From Nymphaea colorata (Eukaryota > Streptophyta > Magnoliopsida > Nymphaeales > Nymphaeaceae): a DNA stretch of 64,000 nt. Positions 1-11,261 of this stretch are shown one piece after another. Position numbers and translations under genes: made by a program. The notes below the pieces were generated by a model. It did not search any database. It saw only the letters and a program-made list of their open reading frames with translations, and was not told the DNA's origin. How positions within the stretch are numbered: the stretch's first letter is position 1; the number at the start of each line of letters is the position of its first letter. Location of the stretch: positions 26,306,131-26,370,130 of the forward strand of contig NC_045140.1 in the NCBI RefSeq assembly GCF_008831285.2, read 5' to 3'.

Positions 1-990
1 GTGTTCCTTATTTGTTCATCGAAGAAAAAAATTCTCGTTTTCTTAAATAAAGGGCTACTTGCATGTGAATCCAAGTTTCTTGTGAAAAGGTGGTTGGCAC
101 ACTTAAAGTGAACCAGCACAGGTTGATTATTCAGGCGATGCAACTCAGGAAGTGAAGGTGCCAAGCTTTTAAGGGTGATTCTGTTACAGGTATTGAGCGA
201 AATTCCCTTCTCGACCGGGAAACTGCGTTTCCAAAGAGCAATGTTTCATAGGTTTCTCGAAAATGCTTTTTTGGATTGGAAAAGATGGCACCTAATGGAC
301 TGCCCATTTGATTTTTTGGCCTGCTTTTTTCAGCAAGCTGTGTCCTTTTCATACAAAAAGGGAGAATAAAACAAACGTCCCTTTCGGGTGAAAGGGATAA
401 GGGAAAGAAAACTTTTCCCCGAACATGAATTCACTTTTTTAGGTAGATTAGGTACAAGAATTCATATGGAAAATGTTTCGGAGTATAAAGAATATTTTGT
501 GGTTTCTGGTTACTCGAAATTGAATTGGAAGAGACTTTCATGTGAAAGGATTGGAAAGACTAGAAAAACAGAAAACCACAGGTTTTTTTCTTCTTCTGTA
601 TCAATTTCTCTTTTCCTACCACAATTCAACTACCAAAGGAGCCGCAAGCGATTTGGCGTTTCGGAAGTCACCTAATTCAGAGTTTACTATTGGCAAATCG
701 AGAGCAGACGATCGTCTTCATGCGGTAACACTAAGAAATGTATTGTTCATCATCAACAAAAAAACTCAGTGAAAGACAACTACCAACGTATTATCAGGAC
801 TGACATGCATGGAGGGAGTGCAAGAATCCCAAACCTGCAATCCTTTAACCAAAAAGTCAGGAGAAAAATCAACACAGTGGCAATCCCCAAGCAGTGCTTG
901 TTCTAATCATGTATCTTCCATTGCTCAATATTTGATGCTGAATATTGCGTCCAAATATAACAGAGAGGAAAAGAATCAAACATATTAATT
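1..990. other. Left-edge stretch without a recognisable gene
   Basis: Several short open frames overlap on both strands. The longest is on the plus strand at 388-675 (95 codons), rich in Arg, Lys, Phe and Ser. None resembles a family I recognise and none has clear splice context. The composition between 130 and 720 is slightly less AT-rich than the intergenic DNA further right, so this could be the edge of a gene outside the window or an old organellar insertion, but I could not match it to any organellar gene. Confidence 0.3.
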
Positions 991-1197
991 TCAATAGGAA
1001 CTGCAATTAATCAATATCAGTACACTCTGCACCACTAGCAAAATCCCACCTACATTATTATATACCATCCTCCCAAGCAAAACGAGAAAATGCTTCCCAC
1101 CCACCAAATAATACCCAAGAAAGAAAAGAACTATAATAGAAAACCAAGAGGAGGAAAAAGGAAGCAAAGAACGCGCAGCAACCATTACAGATTAGAG

Positions 1198-1419
1198 CTA
1201 AGGATAATAAACAGGAGCTCCATGGACACGGAAGACGGGGCCTTGCGTTTCTGGCGGCGGAGAGTAAACCTGCATCTTCCCACTGCAATTACCATGGACG
1301 CATTGCTTGATCTTCTGGAATCCATGTGCAAAGATTCCAAACCCAAACAGAAGACCAATAAGGATGACCAAAAGGATCAACACGGTGCAGCACCTGCACA
1401 TCTTCGCTGAGCAGCACAT
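1198..1419 (-). CDS. Small cysteine-rich single-pass membrane protein, 73 aa
   Basis: A one-exon reading frame for a 73-residue protein. It opens with a Cys-rich N-terminus (MCCSAKMCRCC), followed by one hydrophobic segment at about residues 12-29 containing LLFGFGIF. A basic HGFQKIK stretch follows, then a Pro-rich tail with SPPP that ends in YYP. This layout resembles a plant-specific family of very small proteins of unknown function, with a Cys-rich start, one membrane helix and the LxFGFG(V/I)F signature. The N-terminal cysteines could be lipidated (inference). The start is the first ATG of the frame, directly before the Cys-rich motif. A paralogue in the opposite orientation lies about 2 kb away at 3458, which supports the gene being real. 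Function is unknown; I infer a membrane location only. Confidence 0.7.
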   Translation of the reverse strand: MCCSAKMCRCCTVLILLVILIGLLFGFGIFAHGFQKIKQCVHGNCSGKMQVYSPPPETQGPVFRVHGAPVYYP

Positions 1420-1559
1420 GGCTTCTCTCCTTCAAATAGCCACCAAGATTATGGATTTGGGGAGGTTGGTTTTAGAGAGAAAGAGAGAAAGAAGAACCAA
1501 GATTTTGATCTCTCTTCCCCTCTCGAGTCAGTAGGAAGGATTGCAATTTGGGTGAGGAC

Positions 1560-3300
1560 GTTCTAAAAAAAAGGAGGAGCGTGCACTTTAGGAAAGCGTG
1601 TTTTTTGTGGGGTTGGCCGCTGTGTTTCAGGTCATGCGTCGCTTTCTACGAGACTTTTTGATAACTGATGACGCTTGTTCTTTTTCAAATTTTCCTTCGC
1701 CTGTTCTTAACACTTTCTGGGACTTCTTTTCTGAATTCGTGTCAACTGCAACCCTACTTCTGGTTTTAAGTTTTGCAACGATTGATTATACTGTCCTTAC
1801 TTCACGACATACTTTTGTTATGTGGTATATCCTTCTTCTACGTAATCTTTGTATAATTATATGCAGATTTCTTCCACATTATACATATATTTCTGTTTGT
1901 CCTTATTTTTTGATATTATCGTATGATTTATTATATTGATCGTTTAGAAAATGAACTGCTCATGTTAAACTTGTAGAGTCTGAGTGCGGACCTGGCTCGT
2001 TCATGGTGTGTTCATGAACCGGTTTCATCCGATAACACGTTGGACGAGGTCGTCTCCGCTTGCTTTATTGGTTCATTTGATAGTTTTAGTTTTGGATCAA
2101 AACATGATGACTATGCATGCCAGCCTATTAATTTGCTGTGTGCCTTCAAGAAGTAGAGTAGGTTTAGGGCCTTTTTCTTAGCCAAATGTGCGAAGGAAAA
2201 AAAAAAAAAAATCTTTCTTACCGGTTCAAAATGAAAGGTATTGATGCAACGAGGCCTTCGCTTCTTATGAGAGAACTAATCACGGTTAAAATCTCATGAA
2301 CGTTACCTTTTAAAAGGTAATATTGAGGAGGTAAATCTACCAGCATCATAAAAATCGGTAATTGAGTCAGAATCATTTGAGTTGACGCAGCAGATTAATC
2401 TGAATAACTACAAAATCGGCATATATATATAGATGTTTTCTTGTCTCTCGTTTCTTTTCCGAACAAATTAAATTGCAGTAACCAGTTTCAGCCCCATGCG
2501 ATGCAATTTCAATCCTCAGCCTAAAAGTCCCCGCATAACGGCTCCTTAAATTGGGAAAATAATAACAACGTCATCTAATAGCAATAGTCCTCAAGACCTC
2601 AACTAAACCTCACCCAAACCGCACACCAGCTGAGTTTTTTGGATAAATTATTTCCTTCCTCTACTTTTCATTCAAACTGGTAGAAATTTTTCTCTGAGAC
2701 TTTTTGACCTAAGTTGGGAGATAGGGATTCGTGTTTTTAGTAACGGTTGCTTTTTGTGGAACTACCAAATCAAGGCCCGCAAATTTTCGCCAATGCCAAG
2801 TTTTAATACTTTTGAAATCGTTATCGTAAGTGAAAAGCGTTTGTCAACTTTGTTGATTGAAAAAGTGAATGCGCTTGCCATTTTATTTGGCTTCTCCGAG
2901 AGTGAAGTCTGCGCCTTCCATTTCCCAACAAACATAAGTGTCGAGAAATTAGCAACTCAAAGCACCCTTTGACATTACCCTTCAAATACGGGGTACCCAT
3001 AGAAATTATATTTTTAAACTGCACCTTTTTTTGAAAAGCTAAAAAATCTTAAGGAAAAACTAAAAAATTTCTTGTTTTGTAATAAATTTTAAAGGTGTTC
3101 CGTTCTGTCACTGACATCATCGAAACAACTCAAGAAAAATAAGAAGCTTTCGGGCTTTGATTCAGGTGGTGGAATTCCAGCTCAGAAAAAATAAGGCTTT
3201 GCTTAAAAAATAAAGGGCTTTCGGACTTTGCTTAAGGTGGTGGAATTAACTTTTTGCTCCGGTGGAGTAAAGTTTAAATTGTAAAAGAAGTTTAAATTGT
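1560..3300. other. Intergenic DNA between the two small-membrane-protein paralogues
   Basis: AT-rich DNA with many stops in all frames. It probably contains the 5' regions of the two divergent genes. No transposon ends, tRNA or conserved coding signal was seen. Short phrases recur at about 3146-3245 (the stretch around 'ggtggtggaatt' appears twice), which looks like a small degenerate duplication. Confidence 0.4.
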
Positions 3301-3457
3301 AAACGAGAAAAAATTGTTTTGAACGACCATCGTAAAAAGAAAGAAACACTTTTTATGGGCCCGAGGAGAAGTGCCTTTCAATTGCCTACCGGAGGCCCTC
3401 ACCACTACGCCGACTTCCTCGGGATTTCTTCAACATCCTTTTGACGACCGGAACAAG

Positions 3458-3665
3458 ATGTGTGCTGTTGCTGCAATTCCTGCGTCTGTCTGCCTGGTGT
3501 TCACGATAATCCTCGCGGGCCTGCTGTTTGGCTTTGGAGTCTACGAACAACGGCTCCATAAGATCAACCAAATGCATCGATGGTGGGTGCAGTAGGAAGA
3601 TGCTGATTTGCTCCCCACCACCAACCAGCAACAGTGCCACAATTAGGCGCCTTATTCCATTCTTC
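3458..3665 (+). pseudogene. Frameshifted paralogue of the 1198-1419 membrane protein
   Basis: Starting at ATG 3458 the frame gives a 45-residue product with a hydrophobic segment containing LLFGFGVY, then a basic RLHKINQ stretch. This matches the layout of the minus-strand gene at 1198-1419 (LLFGFGIF, then HGFQKIKQ). The frame stops at 3593-3595. The +1 frame from about 3579 continues the family resemblance with GGCSRKM and a Pro triplet (CSPPP at about 3609-3623), matching NCSGKM and YSPPP of the paralogue, and ends at 3663-3665. A one-base gain, or two-base loss, near 3578 therefore breaks the tail from the body. The N-terminal cysteines are mostly lost as well. It may still make a truncated membrane peptide, but decay is the simpler reading. 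Confidence 0.6.
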
Positions 3666-4153
3666 TGAAGCTGCCCCTGCACACTGTCCTTGGTTGTATA
3701 AACTGCTACTTCTTCTGCTTCTTCCCCCTCCCCTTGAGGTTACCATCTTCCTTTTTCTTCACCATTTTAAGAAGTTTTCTTCTTCGTTGGGGAGGAAATA
3801 AATTGGAACTCTGCTGGTCTTGTTAATGAAATGTAGTTTCTATTTGAAATGAACTGATGTTCTGCGTATAACATTGTGCACTGAATCGTGATTCTCGAAT
3901 GTGCAAGTGCGGCATACGTGAAAAATATCGATCTTACTGCTGACGAATTGTATCCCCGCCTTCTCTGTCTGCGTGTTCCGTCTCTTTCCCTTGCTGCTTG
4001 TTCTTTTATTTCTTTTCTTCACCCAATTCTGGTTACCTTTTCCAAAGTCATCAACATAATTCGTCCTCCCCACTTGGTTTGCAGGGTAAGAGATTTGAAA
4101 CTAGCTTAGCAAGATCGTTTGGTTTATTAAAAGCAACTATTCATGTGCTGAGT

Positions 4154-4159
4154 GCGTGC

Positions 4160-4190
<31 letters not shown>
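4154..4190. repeat. Compound GT/GA microsatellite
   Basis: A run of TG dinucleotides is followed by a run of GA dinucleotides, seen directly. The same junction architecture (CA or TG followed by GA) recurs at 9728 and 49983. Confidence 0.9.
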
Positions 4191-5064
4191 TTTTTATGTT
4201 TGTTTGATAATAAGAGCCTAGCTCTTGTTTTGGATCTCGTTACGTTCCGATTTCACAGACTAATATAGATTACACTTCTTTCTGATATGTTGCATCTTTC
4301 CAAGGCATTAGAATGATAACAACAGTTTGGTCGAGATGTTAATCACACTTCTATTCGGATTTTATTTTTTATATTACATTTTTAAAAGTTTTCCTAGAAA
4401 ACCGAACACTCAAAGACGCCATCTAATTTCGCAGCTGGTTTCATTCTTTAGGTGTCTTTCTCAGCTGAAACTGAGCTGCGTGCATATGAATGTATTTTCC
4501 AAATATATTTAGAGCACACATATGCGTGAATCATACAAGTAAATTTCAAATATAAATGGGATTGGTGCATAGATTAGGTATAGCTGCTCAAGGTTGCTTT
4601 GGATGCATAGTTTAGATCAAACAAGCAACTTTATGTTAAAATGTGGTTTAGATGCTAAGTTTTTATACCATTTTATGCCCATGAACCTAATTGCTGTTAA
4701 AGTAACTGAAGTGTCAGGTTAAAAATTTCGGGTATGGTTCCAATGGGCTTAAGCTTTTGCGTATTTGCCTATGTTTAGCCAACGCAAACAGATCCAATCT
4801 CATCATGCCAACCATGTAATCATATCCAATACACTAATATAATGGCAAAAACATGCTTTTGATTAGATCATTATACAATATTCACGGTCTTTCATTTTAT
4901 CCTCAGGGACATATACATTATACATCTAAGTGAGCTTGGATGTACGTACATAAAGAGGCATCGTTTTCCTTGCTAGACAAAAGAGAAATTCTGCCAAGAC
5001 TTAATCTTTGGTTGATGAATCTGTTGAAGCCTAACTTTGATCTTGTACAAAAACGTGGCTTGCT

Positions 5065-5082
5065 GGATTTGAACTTGCGACC
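5065..5082 (-). repeat. Possible tRNA-derived SINE B-box
   Basis: Read on the minus strand, this stretch is GGTCGCAAGTTCAAATCC, close to the T-arm/B-box of tRNA genes. About 35-50 bases upstream on that strand lies a short inverted repeat (gtcagctaaaaggctgac) that could be a degenerate D-arm. There is no complete cloverleaf, so this is not called as a tRNA gene. A decayed tRNA-derived SINE is the best guess. Confidence 0.25.
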
Positions 5083-6945
5083 TCTTGGACTTTGTCTTGT
5101 AATGTTCATGAATCAGCAGTCAGCCTTTTAGCTGACGGGTGGTGATCTTCGAAGTTTACTGAACAATCCATTGACAATACGTGCATTCTTTTTATATGAA
5201 ATTCAGAAAAAATCCCCATAAGTTCTGCTTTTGCCCTTGCGGGTATGGGGGGTTCTTCATTACACCAATAGAGGCATTTTGGTCATTTCAAATCCATAAT
5301 ACATGATCTTTTGTTGATAGCCATAATGTATAACTTGTTCCTATATTTTTGGGATATTTTTAGCCACTTATGAAAAAAAATATTTTAATAATTTCATTCT
5401 TCCGCGTTACATGTCTTAACCACTTATGACATTTATAAAAAAATAGATAATTTAATAATCTGATTCTTTTGACCAATGCCTAGTTTAATTAAGCTTGTAG
5501 TTTGATAGTTTTGAATTTTACATAAGAAGCTTCATATAAAAAGGTGTATTTTGAAAGATCTTCAATTCAATTTGAAGCTTCACAAAAAGGTGTATTTTGA
5601 ACAATCTGTTTGTTTAAGCTGAGGATCTCATAGTTAACATGGATTTTAAATTCATGGTCTGACCTTAAATCCATGAATCTAAGATCATAAGATTTCATAT
5701 CACTGCGAATTTCAAATCTGCTGTGGAAAAAAAAAACACAACCTAAGTTATCTTGAACTGGTTGCATATCATAAGTGAATTTGTTCTAGTTTATCATAAG
5801 ATACCATCCTTGAGAACGAGGCTACATGCAAACAAACAGCCCTAGAGTTATCGAATTCAGTTTATGCTTAAATAATAAATACATGTCGGCTATCGAATAT
5901 CCATACATTTTATACGTCAGTTCTTAACGTGGCACAATGGGTTTGAGAATCAGTTGTGTATTTAAACGTCAGATTCATATTCATATATGAAAACAAGTCA
6001 TATTCAGATCAGATGTATATTATGAATGTAAAATTTGGATTCAAATATGACCTGAACTTTGCTGCATTAGTATTCAAATACGAATGTGTGAACATCGTAG
6101 CACTAATTTGAACATGATCCATTGAGGTTCCTATTACAAGGTGTTTTTTAAACGAACAATTATTTCCGAAGGGATGAATCGTATCAGATTTAACGTTTTG
6201 GATCGAGAAACAATACTTTAAGCCTTTTAAAAATTCAATGGTTTAAAAAAATGAAATTTAAAGAAATTAAAAAAGAGTTCGCACTTAACAACACACGGCA
6301 AATGAGATTTATAAGGACCAATTAGTTGGACGAGAATAATTACAATAGTAATAAAAGAAGAACAAATTAAACATGAATTAAAAATATTTAGATAATAGTA
6401 GTAACAAAACTCGTTTCGTTTATTGGCAGATTTTCTCATTGAATTATTTGTTGAGTGACATGGATACGGCACAATGACTGTCGTATCGACAGGCTGACAT
6501 TGGTACAGCGACACACTTGGACATGACTTAAAAAAACATATTATTTTTGGAATTTTTCATATTAATTTTAAGATTTTGCCTAATCATTTTTGCATATTAA
6601 TTATCTAAAAAGTATGTTTCTCTTGTTTGCATTTTGTCACATTGTTTGTATTAATTTTACATATTTTTTCCACATTCAAATGTCTTAATTCTTACATAAA
6701 GGTAAAGTCTTTTCACATAAATATATGAACCTGATTGTCTACATGCTTGTTTTTTCTGCAACTTAAAATGACGCTTAGTATCTGATAGTATTCCTTATCG
6801 CCTTACCTACCTTCTCTCTTCATTTTTTTCACCCCTCTGCTTCCTGTTCCCTCCCCCCATTGTCATCCATAAATTAGTGTATGTTACTGCTGCTGTAATT
6901 TTTTGGCCATTGATTTTCTCACTCCAAGGAAAAGCGATTCTGGAG

Positions 6946-6974
6946 AGAGACAGAGCGAGAGCGGGGAGAGAGAG
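6946..6974 (+). promoter_or_regulatory. GA-rich tract upstream of VCS
   Basis: A purine-rich GAGAGA stretch lies about 230-260 bases before the VCS start codon. GA/CT tracts near plant transcription starts are common and can be bound by GAGA-binding (BBR/BPC) proteins. A regulatory role here is inference; no TATA box was seen between it and the ATG. Confidence 0.3.
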
Positions 6975-7201
6975 GCCTCAATAAGGTGTGGCACTTTAGT
7001 ATAAGCTCTTTCTTCAACTTTCTGATCATCATTCATCCATCGACATGGTGGATTTCTAGGGTTTTTTTTAAAGCGACCATTTCTCTTTCCATTTCTCCTT
7101 CCAATCTCAAGCTGTAAATCTTCCTCTCCTGCCTGATCTGACGCTCTTCATTCGTGGTTTTCTTGATCAGCGGTGCCACTGGTTTAGCTTCTAGGGCACC
7201 C

Positions 7202-10200
7202 ATGGCGTCTTCCGGCAACCCAAATCAGAGTGGTGGGTCTGGTGGCTTTGATGTGCAGAAACTCTTCAAACCCAACAATCCTCCAAACCCTATCCCTAAC
7301 CCTAATGCTCCACCTGGGTATGGGGCTGCACCATCTGCACCACAATTCCCATCCCCCTACTCATCTCCCCAACTCCCAAACCTCCCAAATTTGCAGCCGG
7401 GGCCGTTCTCATACCCGCCACAGACCGCACCATACCACCACTACATGCATTACCCGCCAGACCCGCTTCAGAACTCCCACCCGCCATTGAGGCCGCCGTT
7501 CAGCAACTCCCCGCTCCCTCCTCATCCTGTTTTCTCTCCACAACTTCCCCAACCAACTGCTCCCCACATCCCGTCCTCTGCCTCGCCTGCTCCGAATCCG
7601 GGTGCCAGGCTTATGGCGCTCCTCAGCACCCAAACATCTGGAGGCGATCCTCTCGCTAGTGCCCCTAGGAATATTGAACTGCCTCATCCCCCAATCTCAT
7701 CAGAAGCTTATTCTCAGAGCGTGCCGGTTCTACCGATGATGCCGACGGCTCCGCCTATTAGCTTGGCCGCTCCTCCGCCGGTTATGGCTCCTGGTCGATT
7801 ACCTAGCAGTAAATTGCCGAGGGGACGGCATATGGGCGGCGAATATGCTGTATATGATGTGGATGATAGGCGCCCTGGTGAGGTGCAGCCTCAATTGGAG
7901 GTCAATCCTATTACCAAATATGGTTCAGATCCAGGTCTTGTTATCGGGAGGCAGATAGCCGTAAATGGGACGTACATATGCTACGGATTGAAATTGGGCG
8001 CGATACGGGTGCTCAACATAAACACCGCACTGCGTCATTTGCTTCGTGGGCATTCGCAGGTTCTCTTATTGCTTTTCTGTCTGACTTAGTTCTAACTTTT
8101 ATTTATTTTTGTTATGTGTCTGGTGCTTGTGGGTTGAAAGAATTATTGCTTTTGCTTCAGCTTTCAATAATAACGATTCATTCGAATATTTGATGATTTC
8201 TCAAAGGTTTAATGCTTTGAATGATGGTTCACAAGGAACTAAACCTGTGCCTTAGCTGATTCAGCTTATGCTTTAAGATAGCAGTTATTTTCAGTTTCTT
8301 ATGAAGTAACTGCGGTTGTGATTGTATTGTCACGACAAGATGAATTTTAACTGGTCAAGTTGTTAGTCTGCTTGAGAGAATCATCAGTCCTACAACGTGC
8401 TTTCTTGATCAACTGTTAGACTGTAGGAGCTACGCAAGAAAAGGAAACATGGCTAAATCTTAAATGAAGGCATCACAAAAGAATTGACGGAAGAAAAAAT
8501 CTGATGGTAATGCTTTGAGAAACTCCTCTATCCCACGTCGGCTCTCCATTCGGTTTTATACCATTTATACCACCTAATTGCATTTCCTTCTAGGCGTGAA
8601 CCATTCTCTGCTTGATGCTGCTCCTGGCATATGAAGTATTGTTCAATATGGAATTCCAAGCTGGGACGGTCTCCCACATTGAACTTTGGCAGTTCTAGAT
8701 TCGCAGGCTCTGGAGAGTTAGCCATTCCCATTTTGTACTGCTTCTGCCCTACTCAAGCTGGAGCTGTTGTCCGCTTCCTTTCAGCAGTTGCTTTTCTAGT
8801 TTAACTTCTCCTTAGTTCTTCCTTCGTTGCCCACTAATTTGCTGAACTACCAACCTTTGTTTGCCCATGCACAGCGTAGCTCCTCCGATCTGCCAACATT
8901 TGTCATGGTCTTCATTAGTTCTTGCCAGCATCTGTTCTGGCATACTCCACAATAATCCTTGGAGTTCCCTTTGGTTTGTTCGCATGGCTACCCATGTCCT
9001 CCCTAGGGCTTCTTGTTAACTGCTCGAGTCAGTCAGTATCATTCTGTATTGTGTCCACATGTGCCTTCAAACTTCCGCCTGCCTTCCTCCTTCAGCAGAT
9101 GACGAGTCTCCACTGCATTCATGGCTTCATGAGCTGTAACCCGAGAACCTATGCTCTGGTACCATTATGGTAGACCCTGCAATAGGAACAAACTCTCCTG
9201 CAATTGCACGTTAGAGTGTTCTGGGTTAGATTACCTTTGGTAGACCCTGCAATAGGAACAAACTCTCCTGCAATTGCACGTTAGAGTGTTCTGGGTTAGA
9301 TTACCTTTCGAGGGAGAAACAGCCTCCCAGAAATCTCGAAAGATGCAGCTCAAGATTACTTAAGAGAACCCCCTGATTGGGACGCCTACAAGGTCTGAAA
9401 CTAGGACCCTCCCAGGCCGACTATTGTTAACTGCTCCTTCTAAGAGACGATATAACCTACATAAAATTTTGAAACTATGTACCCTCATTGTCACTAGAGA
9501 CAATGGGCAGTCAGAACCTCAGAAGCCCAATGATTTGATCCCAATTCATCCTCTTCTGCACCCAAAACTGCAGAAACACCCACAATGTGCTATTTGCACT
9601 AAAGATCTTCTTACTGCAGTGAAGAGCTTCCCACTGCTTCAGCAAGTCCTATCACCAAAGAGCTCCACCATTGGCCACCACATGATCAGCAAGGCCACCG
9701 TCATTCCTTGGGGCCTACCCAGCTGATACACACATACACACATACACACAGACACACACACACACACAAGAGAGAGAGAGAGAGAGAGAGAGAGGTCCCC
9801 GATTTTAAGGATCAAAAGTTGGAACATCTAGTCCTCAACTTTCAGTGCCCTATCTTCTGGATAGAAAGTCAAAACTTGTCTCAAGTGAAACAAGTATTGT
9901 GTTTGAAAGGAACCCTGTGAGCATGCTGAAGGAGAGGAGTTTTGCCCCTCAGTTGGAAAAGGTTGGTGCAATTAATCACATGCTTAGAGATTTTGCTAAT
10001 GCGACCATTTTAATAAGTTGTTCTGCATATCAACTAGTCTCAAAAAACCATACTTGGAGAAGTATCTTGCTTATATGCATTAATTATTGTGTCTGAAAGT
10101 AGCCTTTTATAGGTATTTTGCATCTGCATGCATGTATGTAGTATTCATGTGCATGTACAGTTGAAAGTGAGAATTCTCTCAAGACATGTGAGAACCTATG

Positions 10201-11230
10201 AAAACCACATGTGGTTGTCTGATCAGTTGATTAGATGATCGTGGCACGGCACACATGAAAAATAACTTTATGAAGTCAAACTGCTATCTATCATTCATTA
10301 TTTTAAATAGTCACTTTAATGTGGCGAACTATGAGTTATTTGATCAGACTGATCAGGCAACCGCCAATAGTAGTTTTTATGAGTTCTCATATATTCCATT
10401 TCCTGGTTACCAGCTTCACATGGAGCTGATCTGTTCAGAACTCAGTTTATATATATGTGTATGTGTATATATGTGTGTGTGTGTTTACATGCACACACAC
10501 ATATATACTTCTAATGCCCTGCTGCAGTATTCCCTGCTCCTGCAAGTTTGGGTTTGACATTAATACAGAGTCCAGACATTAAAGGGTCTTGTGACTAATG
10601 GGATCTGCACAGGAGTTAGATCTGCACTATTGAGTGTTAAATATACTGTTGCATATTCGTCATTTTCTTTTTCCTCCCCCTGTTCATATGCCTGCTTTAA
10701 AAAATATCCCCATTTGATATCCACCCACCAATTGCTTGGAGTAGAAGAGGATTCCTTGCCCTTCTTGATGGACCATTTTCATTCCAAAATGATTAAATAG
10801 CCACTAACCTTTGTACTACTTGTTTGTTTTTGCTTCAGAGAGTCACCGATATGGCTTTCTTTGCTGAGGATGTTCATCTCCTGGCCAGGTGCTTTATCTT
10901 TCATAATGTTACCTTGTATTTCTTATATTGACGCTAGTACTGTGCTGGTAAATATTTTTATAGTTGTGATTATTTACAGTGCAAGTGTGGATGGTAAGGT
11001 TTTCATCTGGAAGATTACTGAAAGCCATGATGAAGAGGACAAGCCTCAGATTACAGCAAAAATTATCCTAGCCATGCAGATAGTTGGAGACAGGGAATTG
11101 TTTCATCCTCGTGTTTGTTGGCACACACATAAACAAGTAATGCTTTAAGTATTACTTCTGGCATAACTCATAAGCTAAATGTACTGCTGAGTGCATGGAT
11201 TTCTTTTATTGTTTTAGATTGAGAGAGAGA

Positions 11231-11261
<31 letters not shown>

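Larger units (their letters stand above)
3700..6900. other. Gene-free AT-rich intergenic region
   Basis: No coding sequence recognised on either strand. It holds a GT/GA microsatellite (about 4154-4190), a possible tRNA-derived B-box (5065-5082, minus), and AT-rich stretches near 5900-6100 with repeated 'gattca' phrases like the dispersed repeats at 23.7, 44.5 and 61.7 kb. The last few hundred bases, with the GA-rich tract at about 6946-6974, probably form the promoter and 5' leader of the VARICOSE gene. Confidence 0.45.

Noticed and set aside
5065-5140. A tRNA gene on the minus strand suggested by a T-arm-like sequence
   Set aside because: The acceptor stem and anticodon arm cannot be formed; only a B-box-like motif and a weak D-arm-like inverted repeat remain.
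7230-7687. Overlapping open frames on both strands in VCS exon 1
   Set aside because: They are by-products of the Pro-rich, C-rich coding sequence of exon 1 and show no family resemblance.
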